Assembly (NCBI RefSeq): GCF_027579695.1
Contig: NC_083590.1
Span: 17,466,446-17,530,445 of the forward strand
Direction of reading: 5' to 3'
DNA from: Neoarius graeffei
Lineage: Eukaryota > Chordata > Actinopteri > Siluriformes > Ariidae
DNA length: 64,000 nucleotides
The notes beneath the pieces were generated by a model. It had not been told where the DNA came from. It saw only the letters and a list, made by a program, of their open reading frames with translations, and ran no database searches. This document shows positions 11,544 to 22,612 of this stretch, piece after piece. Position numbers and translations under genes: made by a program. Positions within the stretch are counted from its first letter, which is position 1; every line of letters starts with the position of its first letter.

Positions 11544-12085
11544 TATCAAAGGGAAAAAGTCCATAATTACCATCCGCTATACACACTGGCATCTCACACT
11601 GCCTCAGCCGCACCTCTCATTTCTCCCATCAGACGTACAGGGGTCAAAGGTCAGGAAGCTTTTGGTATGATGTTTAGGTAATGGGAGTCACGACAGTTAT
11701 GACTGTCTTATGACCTTGAAGATATTCTTAACTAATCCATGGATTGATCTCTCTGTCTGTCTGTTTATATTTCTGTCTGTCTATGTCTGTCTGTTTATCT
11801 GTCTGTATGTTTCTCTGTCTGTTTGTCTGTCTGTGTGTTTATCAAAGGGAAAAAGTCCATAATTACCATCCGCTATACACACTGGCATCTCACACTGCCT
11901 CAGCTGCGCCTTTCATCTCTCCCGTCAGATGCACGGGGGTCAAAGGTCAGGAAGCTTTGGTATGATGTTTAGGTAATGGGAGTCACGACAGTTATGACTG
12001 TCTTATGACCTTGAAGATATTCTTAACTAATCCATAGATTGATCTCTCTGTCTGTCTGTTTATATTTCTGTCTGTTAATGTGTCT
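11544..12085. repeat. Tandem duplication, about 296-bp unit
   Basis: TATCAAAGGGAAAAAGTCC starts at 11544 and again at 11840. The two copies match closely through CCATAATTACCATCCGC, the GGGGTCAAAGGTCAGGAAGC block and GACCTTGAAGATATTC, and both run into CTGT repeats. The period is 296 bp. Small differences (GACGTACA/GATGCACG, CTTTTGG/CTTTGG) show the duplication is not an assembly copy. Confidence 0.95.
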
Positions 12086-12535
12086 CTCTGTCTGTCCATC
12101 TATGTTTGTCTATTTATATCTGTCTGTGTGTTTGTCTGTCTGTTTGTCTGTCTGTCTGCCAGTTTATGTGTCCGTCTGTCTGTTTGTGTCTGTCTGTCTG
12201 TCTGTCTGTCTATGTGTCTCTCTGTCTGTATGTCTGTCTGTGTGTTTTTGTCTATCTATCTGTCTGTGTGTTTGTCTGTCTGTTTATCTGTCTGTCTGTT
12301 TGTCTGCCTATCTGTCTGTCTGTCTGTCTGTGTTTGTCTGTCTCTGTCTGTGTGTTTGTCTGCCTATCTGTCTGTCTATGTGCCTGTCTATCTGTGTGTC
12401 TGTCTGTCTGTCTGTCCATATGTCTAGGCTTCCATCCATCAGTCTGTCTCTCTGTCCTTCTATCTGTCCATCTGTCTGTCATCCATTAATCTGTCTGTAT
12501 TCCTGTCTAGCCATCTGTCTGCCCGTCTTTTGTTA
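12040..12535. repeat. (CTGT)n-rich array
   Basis: Nearly continuous CTGTCTGT/CTGTTTGT/CTATCTGT sequence. All plus frames stay open with Cys-Leu-Ser-Val runs, and the minus strand gives Thr-Asp-Arg-Gln runs; these are composition artefacts. The first array, 11750-11840, separates the two duplication copies. Confidence 0.95.
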
Positions 12536-13247
12536 TATGGTACGATTTATTTACACTCTCAGAAAATAAACTACATTATTGTACCTTTATTGGTACACCA
12601 GCTTGTCACTGGATCAGTACCCTCTAAGGTATTTATTTGTACTCTTTACATACTGATTGGGAACATATCTGTATGTTTTTGGCTCTAAAAAGGTACACAT
12701 AGTTACCTTGAGCAGGGGCGTCACTAGACCCAAGACCATACTGGGGCACAAAAGGGGCACAGGAAATGTATGCGAGCGCGCGAAGCGCGCGAGCTAAAAA
12801 TTTTGCACTATATTTATATTTATATTTATATTTTTTATATAATATATATTACATTTTATGTCATATATATTATATTTTATGTAATATATATTTATATATT
12901 GATATTTATATTTAGAAACGGCCTGCTTAAAACTAGTCACTAGAGCTGTAAAACTCAAAATGATTACGAGGACACTGAATCCAGGTCAATCATTTAATAA
13001 TAACAGTATGAATATTTGCAACATTTGTGATAATAGCAATGTAATACTTATACTGTTGGTAATATTGTAAAAGAACATATTAACATACAATACAACACCG
13101 CCGAGTTTTTAAACTCAACCAAGAGTACTTAATGGCCAACAGTATTCACACTTGATACCTTTTAAATCACCAAACATATCTTTGTAAGCACACGCATTTT
13201 CAGCATTGAACATCTCTAAACACAATCCAAAAGCCTCTAAAAGCACC

Positions 13248-13253
<6 letters not shown>

Positions 13254-13301
<48 letters not shown>
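13254..13301. repeat. (GT)n microsatellite
   Basis: About 23 uninterrupted GT dinucleotides inside the hAT element, just downstream of the transposase remnant. Confidence 0.98.
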
Positions 13302-13302
<1 letters not shown>

Positions 13303-13334
13303 TTGTAGTACAAAAACACAGATAAAGTTGGGCC

Positions 13335-14327
13335 TCAGTTGGCAAGCAAAACAATCATTTTTAATCGGTAACGCCTTGGCTTCATTTTGGCAAAGCAGTC
13401 AATCACTTGACAGTGGTTCAACTTAGAGAGTTCCTCTCTCTCAACTGTCAAGATGGCTAGATTATGAAGTCTTTCTTGCCCCATTGTGCTTCTTAGCCAA
13501 GTGTGGAGGCGTCTAAGCACACTGAAAGTTCGTTCACATGAGCAGCTGGACACTGGAATGGTCAGGGATATCTGAATGACCTGTGTCAATGTTGGAAACA
13601 TGACATGATCCAACAAGCCTAAAAGACATTGCATGTCTTTAATTGGAAGGTTTTCCTGCTTTCTGGACAGATAATTTTTAGCCACTAACACTTCCTCATG
13701 ATTAACATCAACATTGTAATGCTCTGCCAGACCTCTGAGGTCTTCCTCACAGAGGAAGTTTTTTGATCCTGGATTACAAGCCATAACACCTTTTAGCACC
13801 TTGCTGTTGAGAGAAGAAAAACGCTGCTCCATTTCAACAACCATCCTGTCAAGGCAAGGTATATACAAGGATTCTCTCAGCTTCTCTGCATTGCCTAGGT
13901 CACTCAGTGCCCCACAACTGGACTCCACAACATAGTCATCCATGCGCTTCTGTTTCTGCCTCTGTCTAGGCACAGCACACGTCACTGGGACTTGGTTGGC
14001 TTCACAGAAGGCCTTTGCGGCGTCATATACCTCAGCAGCCTTTTCCTCTGTGCGCATGTCTTTTAAAGTGTCACACACAGCACACTTGTATTCTTCAGCT
14101 TTTGCCATGTCTACCGTTTCACTTTGCAAAAACTTATGTAGGTTTTCAGTCACCGACAACAACGTCTTAAACATCATCAACAGGTACACAGTGGAAAACC
14201 TAGCAAGTTTGACATGGAGACCTACAGCCGTAGGGTTGTTGATGCTGGAGAGGCACTGAAGCACAGCAGGAAAATGTTCTATCATGGCATTGATAGACTT
14301 CAACTGGCATGACCAGCGTGTTTTTGA
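13335..14327 (-). pseudogene. hAT transposase C-terminal part with dimerisation domain
   Basis: The frame is open from a TAG at about 14327 to the stop near 13335. It begins with SKTRWSCQLKSINAM, the TRWS motif found in the middle of hAT transposases, and ends with the dimerisation region (SLTIPVSSCSCERTFSVL, then LHTWLRSTMGQERLHNLA). No upstream ATG gives a full protein: the zinc finger and N-terminal catalytic portion are missing from the element. Gene-prediction pipelines may call it a ZMYM1- or ZNF862-like gene. It is better read as a 5'-truncated transposase; a fresh deletion or degraded upstream exons are both possible. Confidence 0.85.
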
Positions 14328-15271
14328 CTAATAAACACCTGCCAGTAGCCTACACAAGTAGGGTGGAGGCTTGCTCAGAATGGCAGTCCAAAACGCCTCT
14401 CCAAGCGCTAGGCCTACTGTGTGTGTGTGTGTGTGCGCGCGCGCGTGTGTGTCTGTGCGCGCGCGCGTGTGTGTGTGCGCAGAGCGCGTGCATGTGCAAT
14501 TGAAATTCGGTTCAATAATTCAATTACAATACTCAACTGGACGTAGCCTCCAAAACAACAGTTGTGTGTCATTACGTTAGGTGGCTATCTTCACACAGTC
14601 CATCACAAAACTATCAACGCGATCTGGCAACACGCAAACTGAGGGCTCGCGGCTTGCCACGTTGCAGACGACGGAATGAATGCAAACTTTTCAATATCCC
14701 TTCGTTTCAAACAAAAAATCAAGACAACACGAAAACAATGTCCCAACACATATTAATTCTACAGCGTTACAAAAATGACAGTGGAATTACTGTCTACTAA
14801 CCTGTAAACAGTTGAAAAACACGGAGAGATGGTTTCCCCTGCTCTGAATTTCATTGCATCTGAGGGCTGCTGGAGTCTGCGGTCCCCATAGCAACCAAGA
14901 TGTTACTCATGTCACGCGCACACTTTTTTCACATTGCTTAGTGTGCGCGAGGCCAGCCAAAACTACCAATGTAAAAGCATTGTAGATGGTCTTCTTCGCG
15001 CATCGGTTAGCCTACCCCACGTTATGAATTAATTAAATTGCAGCTATTCCCAAGTTTAAAATTCAGAGCGTTTCGTCACTGGATTTTTTTTACTGGGGCA
15101 CTACAGATCTATACTGGGGCACGTGCCCCAGTAAAATACCCCTGGCGACGCCGATGACCTTGAGGTCCAATAATGAGCCCTAGGGGGTACATTAATGTCG
15201 ACTGTACCTTGGGGGACAGAAATGGACTCTGACTGTTTGTAGCCCTATTCCTGACAGTGTATTTACTGCAG

Positions 15272-15668
15272 TTGAGTCAGAAGTTTACAGATATGGACAT
15301 GTATCTCATGGCAATACTGGGCTTTCAGTGATTTCTTTGAACTGCTCTTTTTCAGTGTCAGAAAGATTGTACATCATACATCTTTAATAGAAAAACACAA
15401 GAATTTGTTGCACAAGTTTTAATTTATTTTGCATTTCCTGGAATCAAAACAGGGACAGAATTATACATACAGCACACCGAATACAGTATTTGGTTAAATG
15501 TTCCTTAGCAAGTTTCACCTTGATGAAGACACTTTTGATTGCCATCAGCAAGCATCTGGAGAGTTCTGGTTGGAGATTTGACCACTCTTCTTGGCAGAAT
15601 TAGTCAAGTTCAGTTAAATTTGTGTGTTTCCTGGCAGAAACCCAACTTTTAATCACAGTCCATATGAA
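15272..15668 (-). mobile_element. Degraded Tc1-like fragment (terminal repeat plus transposase end)
   Basis: It starts with a TTGAGTCAGAAGTTTACAG-like terminal segment. After about 200 bp it passes into sequence reading on the minus strand like a Tc1 transposase C-terminus (region around CCAACCAGAACTCTCCAGAT and TGGCAATCAAAAGTGTC). There is no intact frame and no second terminus nearby. Confidence 0.6.
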
Positions 15669-15696
15669 AGATGGAACCTCAGAAGAATTGTTATTG

Positions 15697-15728
<32 letters not shown>

Positions 15729-16135
15729 GGTTGTAGTGGTGGTAATGTTAATTTAATATGAACTGCCACTGATGTGCACAGAAACACTAGAAAAGTCCAG
15801 TTCCTATGACTTAGTTGCACATATGTCCAAAATAAACTCAGTCATCATCAGACTGTTTGTTTTCAGTGAAGACACTCCATACCACTGTGACAGTTTATCA
15901 GCTTCAAAGCCGATGTGTTAATTAGCCGATGTTTGAGCATCACTGCAGGTAGTAATTAACTTTCACTGTAATTATATCTGTTCAGTTCTGTCTCAATTAC
16001 ATCAGCGTGTCAGGACAAGGAAGAAAGCGTAAAGTGACAACATGTCTGTCATCATCTCTTTTATTACAGACAATTTCAGGAAGCGTGAGTCAGGAACAAG
16101 TGCTCTTGTTTAAAAAAAATTTCTGTCAAACATAA
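15669..16135. other. Unique spacer; GTTGTTGGTGG microsatellite and TAAT-rich segment
   Basis: A GTT/GGT tract lies at 15691-15740. The segment 15840-16080 is repeat-free with clustered TAATTA cores (GTGTTAATTAGCC, GTAGTAATTAACTTTC, CTGTAATTATATC), again resembling a conserved noncoding element. No exon is seen. Confidence 0.4.
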
Positions 16136-16154
16136 GTTACCCATACAACAACAA

Positions 16155-16156
16155 CA

Positions 16157-16204
<48 letters not shown>

Positions 16205-17074
16205 ACCATCAATGATGGCGTAGCTCACTCCGGCCCCATCTAGTCCAGAAGGAACGATCTAAAGTGGGCCACCTTCCTTGCGTGATAAATGTTACAAGCT
16301 ATATACACTATATACAAGCTATATATAGAAGTGATATCCACCCTAGGAATACTGACCTATTTACCAGAAAGAATCCAAAACGGTGAGGAACTGACCAAGA
16401 AGTGATTTTTCTTGAACTGCTCATTAAGGCTTAATTAGTCCATAACTTAATTAATAATTGTAATTAAGCAAATTTGGGTAGAAGTTCTATGCACCCTAGG
16501 TACCCCTACCTTCATGCCAGAAAGAATCCAAAACGGCAAGGAATTGAGAGAGAAGAAGCGATTTGTGTGGAAACTGCTCGTTAGGGATTGATTAATTACA
16601 CCATATCTTCATTATGAATTGCAATTATGCAAATTTGGGTGGAAGCTATATGTACCCCAGGCAGACCTACCTTCCTGCCAAAAAGAATCAAAATTGGTGA
16701 AGAATTGAGAGAGAAAAAGTGATTTTCGTGAAATATGGACAATACCAGACGGACAACACATTATGGCATAAACTCATCACCTGTCGGCCAGATGAGATAA
16801 TAATAATAGTCCTTCCCATGCCATGTGGCACATAGGGTGGCACCGATCCCCGTTTCCGTAGCCCTCGGCCTCTCGCCTATTACCTAACTAGGGTTACAGT
16901 GGGGGGCTAGTCCTCTGGTAACCGCGAGAGTTTGACTCCCCACTCACATCTGTATTGCAGTGTGCCTTGCCAGACGGCAGTAGGTACCATTTTTATGATG
17001 GTCTTTGGTATGACCTGACCGTGAGTAGAACTCGCAATCAAGAGGCGGACACGCTAACCACTAGGCCAACTTGT

Positions 17075-17110
<36 letters not shown>
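16155..17110 (-). mobile_element. tRNA-derived SINE (second family) with tandem-unit body, bounded by (AAT)n
   Basis: Read on the minus strand, it opens near 17075 with GTTGGCCTAGTGGTTAGCGT, a tRNA A-box-like segment, then a B-box-like GCGAGTTCTACTC. A unique body (17030-16805) follows, then a region (16760-16340) made of about 2.7 tandem copies of a 153-161 bp unit. Both ends are AAT/ATT microsatellites (16158-16201 and 17077-17110). The head differs from the V-domain SINEs elsewhere in the window. Confidence 0.7.
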
Positions 17111-17111
<1 letters not shown>

Positions 17112-18000
17112 TGAAAGATAATAATGTGCAGTAGGTTTAGGAAGGAAGAGGAAAATAAAATGAGGGCCAATCTGAATCTTGCACGTTGTTGATATTAAAC
17201 TTTAACTCAATCTTTGCGTAATAAACTGGACACAGCATATTGATTGTCCAAAATCTTTACATTTTATCCCTATTGCTTTACTTATGACTTGTGTAGTGTC
17301 CTGCCCCATTTTCCCCAGACCATGTCTTAAAGTTTTACGGTAATTTCCACCTGTTTCCATATGTACATTTTCAAATATTTCTCTCTCTCTCTTTTGATCA
17401 GTATGAACAACACTGATGGAGATGCAGGTCTGTTGTGAAATAACAGTTTTATTCTTATAACTCTGAGCATCAAGATGTTGACTACTGAACATTGTCTGTG
17501 TTGTATACAGGAAATTAGATTTTAATGCACTGTGTCTGGTCAGTTTGAGTCAGTCAGCCACATGTGGGTGAAAATCCTTTTTAGGTTCTTTTTGGTCTCA
17601 GTTTGAACCATTTAGTGGGAGCTCATGAAGGCTTGTTCAGGGGGGAATAGGAGGAAACGCTCACCCTGGTTTTAACCTTTAACCTCATAAAGGAGTCGAG
17701 GTTTTGATAAGAGCTTAAAGAGAGAAGGTAATCTGTAAATAACTGCCAAGTGAGAGGGACAGCAGGGAGAAGAGACGAGACAGAATAATGAAACACAGCT
17801 CAGGAGATGAAAGGATGAGAGACGGTTTACGGTGGAGATACTGTAGATCAGCTTCAGAGAGAGAGAGAGAGAGAAATAAAATCAGAGTAAGACAGAAAGA
17901 CAGACAGAAATGATATAAAGGATGAGAGTTAATGATGAGCATCAGAGTGAGAGCCAGAATCAGATGAAAAAAAAGAGAAAGTCAGAGTTCAAGAGACAAG
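17111..18000. other. Intergenic DNA, no gene seen
   Basis: A moderately AG-rich stretch (17700-17990, GAGAGA and GACAGA motifs) precedes the CA microsatellite. No coding exon is recognised. Confidence 0.45.
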
Positions 18001-18020
18001 ACATGGGAAAAAACAATCTA

Positions 18021-18032
<12 letters not shown>

Positions 18033-18096
<64 letters not shown>
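18033..18096. repeat. (CA)n microsatellite
   Basis: About 31 uninterrupted CA units preceded by a short CT run. Confidence 0.98.
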
Positions 18097-18099
<3 letters not shown>

Positions 18100-18139
18100 T
18101 ACTTCAATCATTGTGGGGACTCATTGACTTAATACATTC

Positions 18140-18290
18140 CTTAGGCCCTCACCCTAACCTTAACCCTCATAACTAATTCCTTTACCCCGCCCCTTACCAT
18201 AACCCTGTCCCTTACCCTAACCCCGCCCCTTACCTTAACCCAAACCTAAACCTCATTCTAACCCAAAACCTAAAACGAGGCCTCAACCCT
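18140..18290. repeat. Degenerate CCCTAACC-type array
   Basis: Repeated CCCTAACCTTAACCCTCAT, CCTTACCCTAACCCCGCC and CCTTAACCCAAACC segments resemble a decayed telomere-like or TTAGGG-related array. It continues into a dispersed sequence around GTGAGGACCCACCAAAATG that often follows CA repeats in fish. Confidence 0.5.
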
Positions 18291-18540
18291 CAAACAGCCC
18301 TGTGAAAAAGTGAGGACCCACCAAAATGTCTTCATTTCCCAAAAATGTCCCAAAAACCATATTCTGATCATCAATATGTAGCAAGTATAAGCACGCACAC
18401 ACACACGCACACACACCAGTGTAACATTTGCCATTTGCTCCTCAACCTAAACCTTGCAGAAGCCCCAAAGTAAAAGAAAATCATTAAATTAAACTGAGGC
18501 GTGTTTTTGAATCAAATATTCCAGACTTACTGCTAGCAAA

Positions 18541-18572
<32 letters not shown>

Positions 18573-18694
18573 TCCTAAGCTGTTTGCTTACAGAGGCTAG
18601 TAATTAGTGGCAGTAATTTAGTGCCAGTAATTACACTTATGTCATTGGTTTAATTGTTTTTGAAAGTGTGTGTGAACATTACAGGGCCTTTTAC

Positions 18695-18698
<4 letters not shown>

Positions 18699-18768
<70 letters not shown>
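18699..18768. repeat. (TA)n microsatellite
   Basis: About 34 TA units directly abut the left end of the element at 18770; another TA tract (20297-20317) abuts its right end. Confidence 0.97.
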
Positions 18769-18769
<1 letters not shown>

Positions 18770-18770
<1 letters not shown>

Positions 18771-20296
18771 AGACCTGTTTACCCCAAATTTGCCCTGTCA
18801 GTAGTCTTGCAGTATCTTGTCAGTAGTTTTGGTAAGCTGTCAGTAGGAATTTTACTGGGGTCCAATCTATGTATTGTATCGAAGACAAAAAGTAGAAAGC
18901 AGCCTATTAGATAATAGTACTCATTCAAGTTGAAAGTAAGTGATAGATTACATGAACAAAATTTTAAAAATTAAAATCTAGCACTGGTCTTATTTTTTCT
19001 GTCAAGTTAAGCGCCTGTGAGAACCAAAAAGCAAACCCATGTAAGATTCTAGATCTGCTCCATAATCCTCATATTACCAAGCCTAGACTCTAAGGTCTAC
19101 TTGTTGACTCCTCATACATTTCATTATTTCAGTATCTCTGTATGTTGCTTTGTACCGACGTGTCTCTTGCAGTCATTCTGACCCGTGTGCGCACAAGAAA
19201 AATCTACATTACAAACGTTGCAATGAACGTACATGTTCCCTTTCTTAGATGATGTAAGGCATGGCCACAGATCGTGATGGGAGTCTTTATATTTTTGCGA
19301 CGACTTCTGGTATTTCTTTGCAGGACTATCAATAATGCCTTTCGCTTCGCAGCCGCCATGATTGTGTGCTCAGAAACCAAAGTTGAAACAATGGAACCTT
19401 CCCACAATGCAACGTATGGTAAACGTGGCTTAAACGTGATTAAACATGGCCGCGCCCATGACGATACGATCGATGTTCGATTCCCACAATAAATATGATT
19501 ATAAAGTAAGTCATGAACAGGGTTTTTCTAGAAAAATTTAGTATGAGGGCACTCACCATGGCGAGGGAGCGAAGCGGGGGGGGGGGGGGGAGATGGTGCC
19601 GGTTGCCCCCCCCCGCCGTGCAAAGCCTTTGAAAAATGCTCCAATGGGACATTCTGAGGCTATCTGAGAGGGAAATTGTAACAAATTGTCTGTCAACATT
19701 GAAAAAGAAAGAAGTAATCTTCTTCTGCCCCGGACAGTCTTTGGCTTTCTTCCACTTCGTGCCGCGGGATGACATCTTTAAATGCCCAAGTGTCAACAAA
19801 AACAACTCGCGAACTACTTCTGTCAAAAGCTCCCGCACCGGTGGGTGAAAGGTCATTCAGTCTCGAGAAATCTCGCTCTACAAGTCAGCTGACCTTGTAT
19901 GTAACCCATGTCAAATCTCGCGAGAGCAGCCGTGACAAGTAAACAACTAAACAACATGGCGCCTCAGTCTGGAAAACACCAATTCGGATTGTTTTTGCAC
20001 CGTCTGGCGGTGTATCTACTATGATTGGAATATTTTTGGAGCAATTATAACGTATTTGATGATCAGACACATTGTCACGTAGTGTTGCTGGGATGTTTTC
20101 ACGGAGTCGGTAAGGGGGCGTACGCCGAGAGTAAGAGGGCGCAGCACCCCTGTTCCCCCGTTTAGACGAAAGCCTGATGAAACATTTGGCAACATTTCAG
20201 CCATAAATCATAGTTTTTGGACAAGAATTCGTAGTCCGTATTTTGTTTTGAAAAATCGTAGGAACTACGGACAAATCGTAGGAGTAAACAGGTCTG
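18770..20296 (-). mobile_element. hAT-like element inserted in a TA microsatellite
   Basis: The termini CAGACCTGTTTACCCC (left) and CAGACCTGTTTACTCC (right, minus strand) are nearly identical inverted repeats beginning with CAG, as in hAT elements. The flanks (ATATATCT and ATATATAT) are compatible with an 8-bp duplication but lie in TA repeats, so this cannot be proven. A minus-strand stretch around 19775 reads MSSRGTKWKKAKDCPGQKK then ITSFF, resembling the start of a hAT/ZMYM-type transposase; the catalytic part is absent. G and C homopolymers lie at 19578-19612. Confidence 0.72.
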
Positions 20297-20995
20297 ATAT
20301 ATATATATATATATATAAGCATATTTGATTTAGATTGATTGCTGAACACTTGCTGGATTAGAAACATTAAAACCAAGGTCTGGAGGAATTATAAAATGGA
20401 CTGAATTTTGCTCTAAATACAAAGCGTTCCAAGTGTCTGTGGAATAAAATGCTGTTAAATGCAGCGGATCCGCGCCGTTGCTACACCAAGCGTAAATGTA
20501 ACACCATTTAACCTTTACAATGCTCATATTGATTTATTCTGGTCTTATCAAGCTTTAGATCAGAGCCTGGAGGCAGCTTTAGTGGTGGGAGTTCAACTTA
20601 ATTGAGCAGCTTGCTGAAGACAAAAGCCTCTGTGCTAAATGAAACGTGTTAGCATTCAAGCTCAAACAGCTGTTAGAAGAAACACTAGAACTTCTTTGAT
20701 AGTAGCAATGAAGTTTGTTGTGTTGTCTGTAATATTTTCTGAGAGTTCACATGCTTTTAGCATCCCTGTGTCCTCTTAGACTTTAGCTGCTTGTGTTTCT
20801 GTACACCGCAGCTGCTAATACTTGTGAAGTAATTAGCCTGTTCACTGACAGACGACTAGCCAACTGACAAATAGAGCAGAGTAAGAGAAGTTATGATCTT
20901 TTTTTGGTGTTTGTCACACATTTCTACTTTCACCGTCCTCCAATGCTTATATTTCACACCATGTTGGAATGCTAGCATAAACAAACACAAGATAT
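20297..20995. other. Unique spacer, no gene seen
   Basis: After a short TA tract the sequence is unique, with no coding exon or repeat recognised, apart from a TATATA run that provides the target for the next element. Confidence 0.45.
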
Positions 20996-21000
20996 ATATA

Positions 21001-22612
21001 CAGTGCTGAGCGTAAATGAGTCCACCCCCTTTGAAAAGTAACATTTTAAACAATATCTCAATGAACACAAACAATTTCCAAAATGTTGACAAGACAAAGT
21101 TTAATATAACATCTGTTTAACTTATAACGTGAAAGTAAGGTTAATAATATAACTTAGATTACACATTTTTTCAGTTTTACTCAAATTAGGGTGGTGCAAA
21201 AATGAGTACACCCCACAACAAAAGCTACTACATCTAGTACTTTGTATGGCCTCCATGATTTTTAATGACAGCACCAAGTCTTCTAGGCATGGAATGAACA
21301 AGTTGGCGACATTTTGCAACATTAATCTTTTTCCATTCTTCAACAATGACCTCTTTTAGTGACTGGATGCTGGATGGAGAGTGATGCTCAACTTGTCTCT
21401 TCAGAATTCCCCAAAGAAAATAATTTCTTTACACCACAAAGGTGAAGGCTACAAGATCAGCAAAGCTTTACTTATCAGTCAGAATACTGTAGCAAAAGTG
21501 GTACAAAAATTTAAGAAAGATGGAACTGCAACCATCTCACAGAGACGTCCAGGTCTTCCACGGAAGTTAACTCCAAGACAGGAGCGTCTTCTGATGAGAA
21601 GGGTTGAAGAAAATCAGCATGCAAGTTCACTGCAGTTGTCTAAAGAAGTAGAAAGCCAAACTGGGGTGACTATTTCCCGTGACACAATACAGCGTACACT
21701 GCAGAGGAATAGCATGCATGGATGCCGTCAACAAAAGAAACTCTCCTAAAGCCCAGGCACAAAAAAGCCCACCTAGAGTTTGCCAGGGCCCATGCTGACA
21801 AAGATGAAGACTACTGGGACTCTATACTCTGGAGTGATGAGACCAAGATAAATGTTTTGGGAACTGATGGCTTCAAAACTGTATGGCGTCGGAAAGGTGA
21901 GGAATACAAAGAAAAATGCCTGGTGCCTACAGTGAAACATAGTGGTGGCAGTGTCCTTATGTGGGCTGCATGAGTGCTGCTGGTGTCGGGGAGCTGCATT
22001 TCATTGATGGCATCATGAATTCACAGATGTATTGCTCTATACTGAAAGAGAAGATGCTGCCATCACTCCATGCCCTTGGTCATCGTGCACTTTTCCAACA
22101 TGACTAAACACACATCTAAGGCCACTGTTGGATTTCTGAAGAAGAACAGGGTGAAAGTGATTCAGTGGCCAAGTATGTCTCCTGATCTGAACTCAATTGA
22201 ACGCCTATGGGGAATTCTGAAGAGACAAGTTGAGCATCACTCTCCATCCAGCATCCAGTCACTAAAAGAGGTCATTGTGGAAGAATGGAAAAAGGTTGAT
22301 GTTGCAAAATGTCGCCAACTTGTTCATTCCATGCCTAGAAGACTTGGTGCTGTCATTAAAAATCATGGAGGCCATACAAAGTACTAGATGTAATAGTTTT
22401 TGTTGTGGGGTGTACTCATTTTTGCACCACCCTAATTTAAGTAAAACTGAAAAAAAATGTGTAATCTAAGTTATATTATTAACCTTACTTTCATGTTATA
22501 AGTTAAACAGATGTTATATTAAACTTTGTCTTGTCAACATTTTGGAAATTGTGTTCATTGAGATGTTTAAAATGTTACTTTTCAAAGGGGGTGGACTCAT
22601 TTACGCTGAGCA
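21001..22612 (+). mobile_element. Fold-back Tc1-like element with about 405-bp inverted ends
   Basis: The left 412 bp (21001-21412) is the reverse complement of 22208-22612. It contains not only the terminal repeat but also the last roughly 55 codons of the transposase, inverted. Between the arms lies the plus-strand transposase lacking its first residues. The left end follows TATATA and starts CAGTGCTGAGCG; the right end stops at CGCTGAGCA without the expected terminal CTG-TA and abuts another repeat. Confidence 0.88.
21413..22387 (+). pseudogene. Tc1 transposase with several frameshifts
   Basis: The reading begins KKIISLHHKGEGYKISKAL (helix-turn-helix) and passes GLPRKLTPRQERLL. It shifts frame near 21740, continues to WSDETKINVLG (first Asp) and HSGGSVLMWA, shifts again near 21970 and near 22100, and ends SPDLNSIERLWGILK (Glu) with HGGHTKY at 22387. 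The N-terminal methionine region is replaced by the inverted arm. It is inactive. Confidence 0.88.

Larger units (their letters stand above)
12713..15156 (-). mobile_element. hAT transposon with perfect 8-bp target duplication
   Basis: ACCTTGAG is present on both sides (12705-12712 and 15157-15164), the 8-bp duplication diagnostic of hAT. The termini CAGGGGCGTCACTAG and, from the right on the minus strand, CATCGGCGTCGCCAG match at 11 of 15 positions. Inside lie a partial transposase (minus strand), a GT microsatellite (13254-13300) and a GT/CG stretch (14417-14485). Confidence 0.92.
12551..15262. mobile_element. MITE host copy (TACACT-TCAG termini) interrupted by a hAT element
   Basis: The left terminus TTACACTCTCAGAAAATAAA and the right terminus reading TACACTGTCAGGAATAGGG on the minus strand form imperfect terminal inverted repeats. 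Internal motifs (GTACC tracts, CAGCTTGTCACTGG) are typical of a short fish GTACC-rich MITE. Without the 2.4-kb hAT insertion the element would be only about 260 bp. The superfamily is not clear. Confidence 0.65.

Noticed and set aside
12039-12569. Cys-rich secreted-like frame of 176 residues
   Set aside because: Pure CTGT repeat translated as Cys-Leu-Ser-Val; all three plus frames look alike.
13335-14327. Host gene of ZMYM1/ZNF862 type
   Set aside because: The frame lies inside a hAT element with perfect 8-bp duplications and lacks its N-terminal half.
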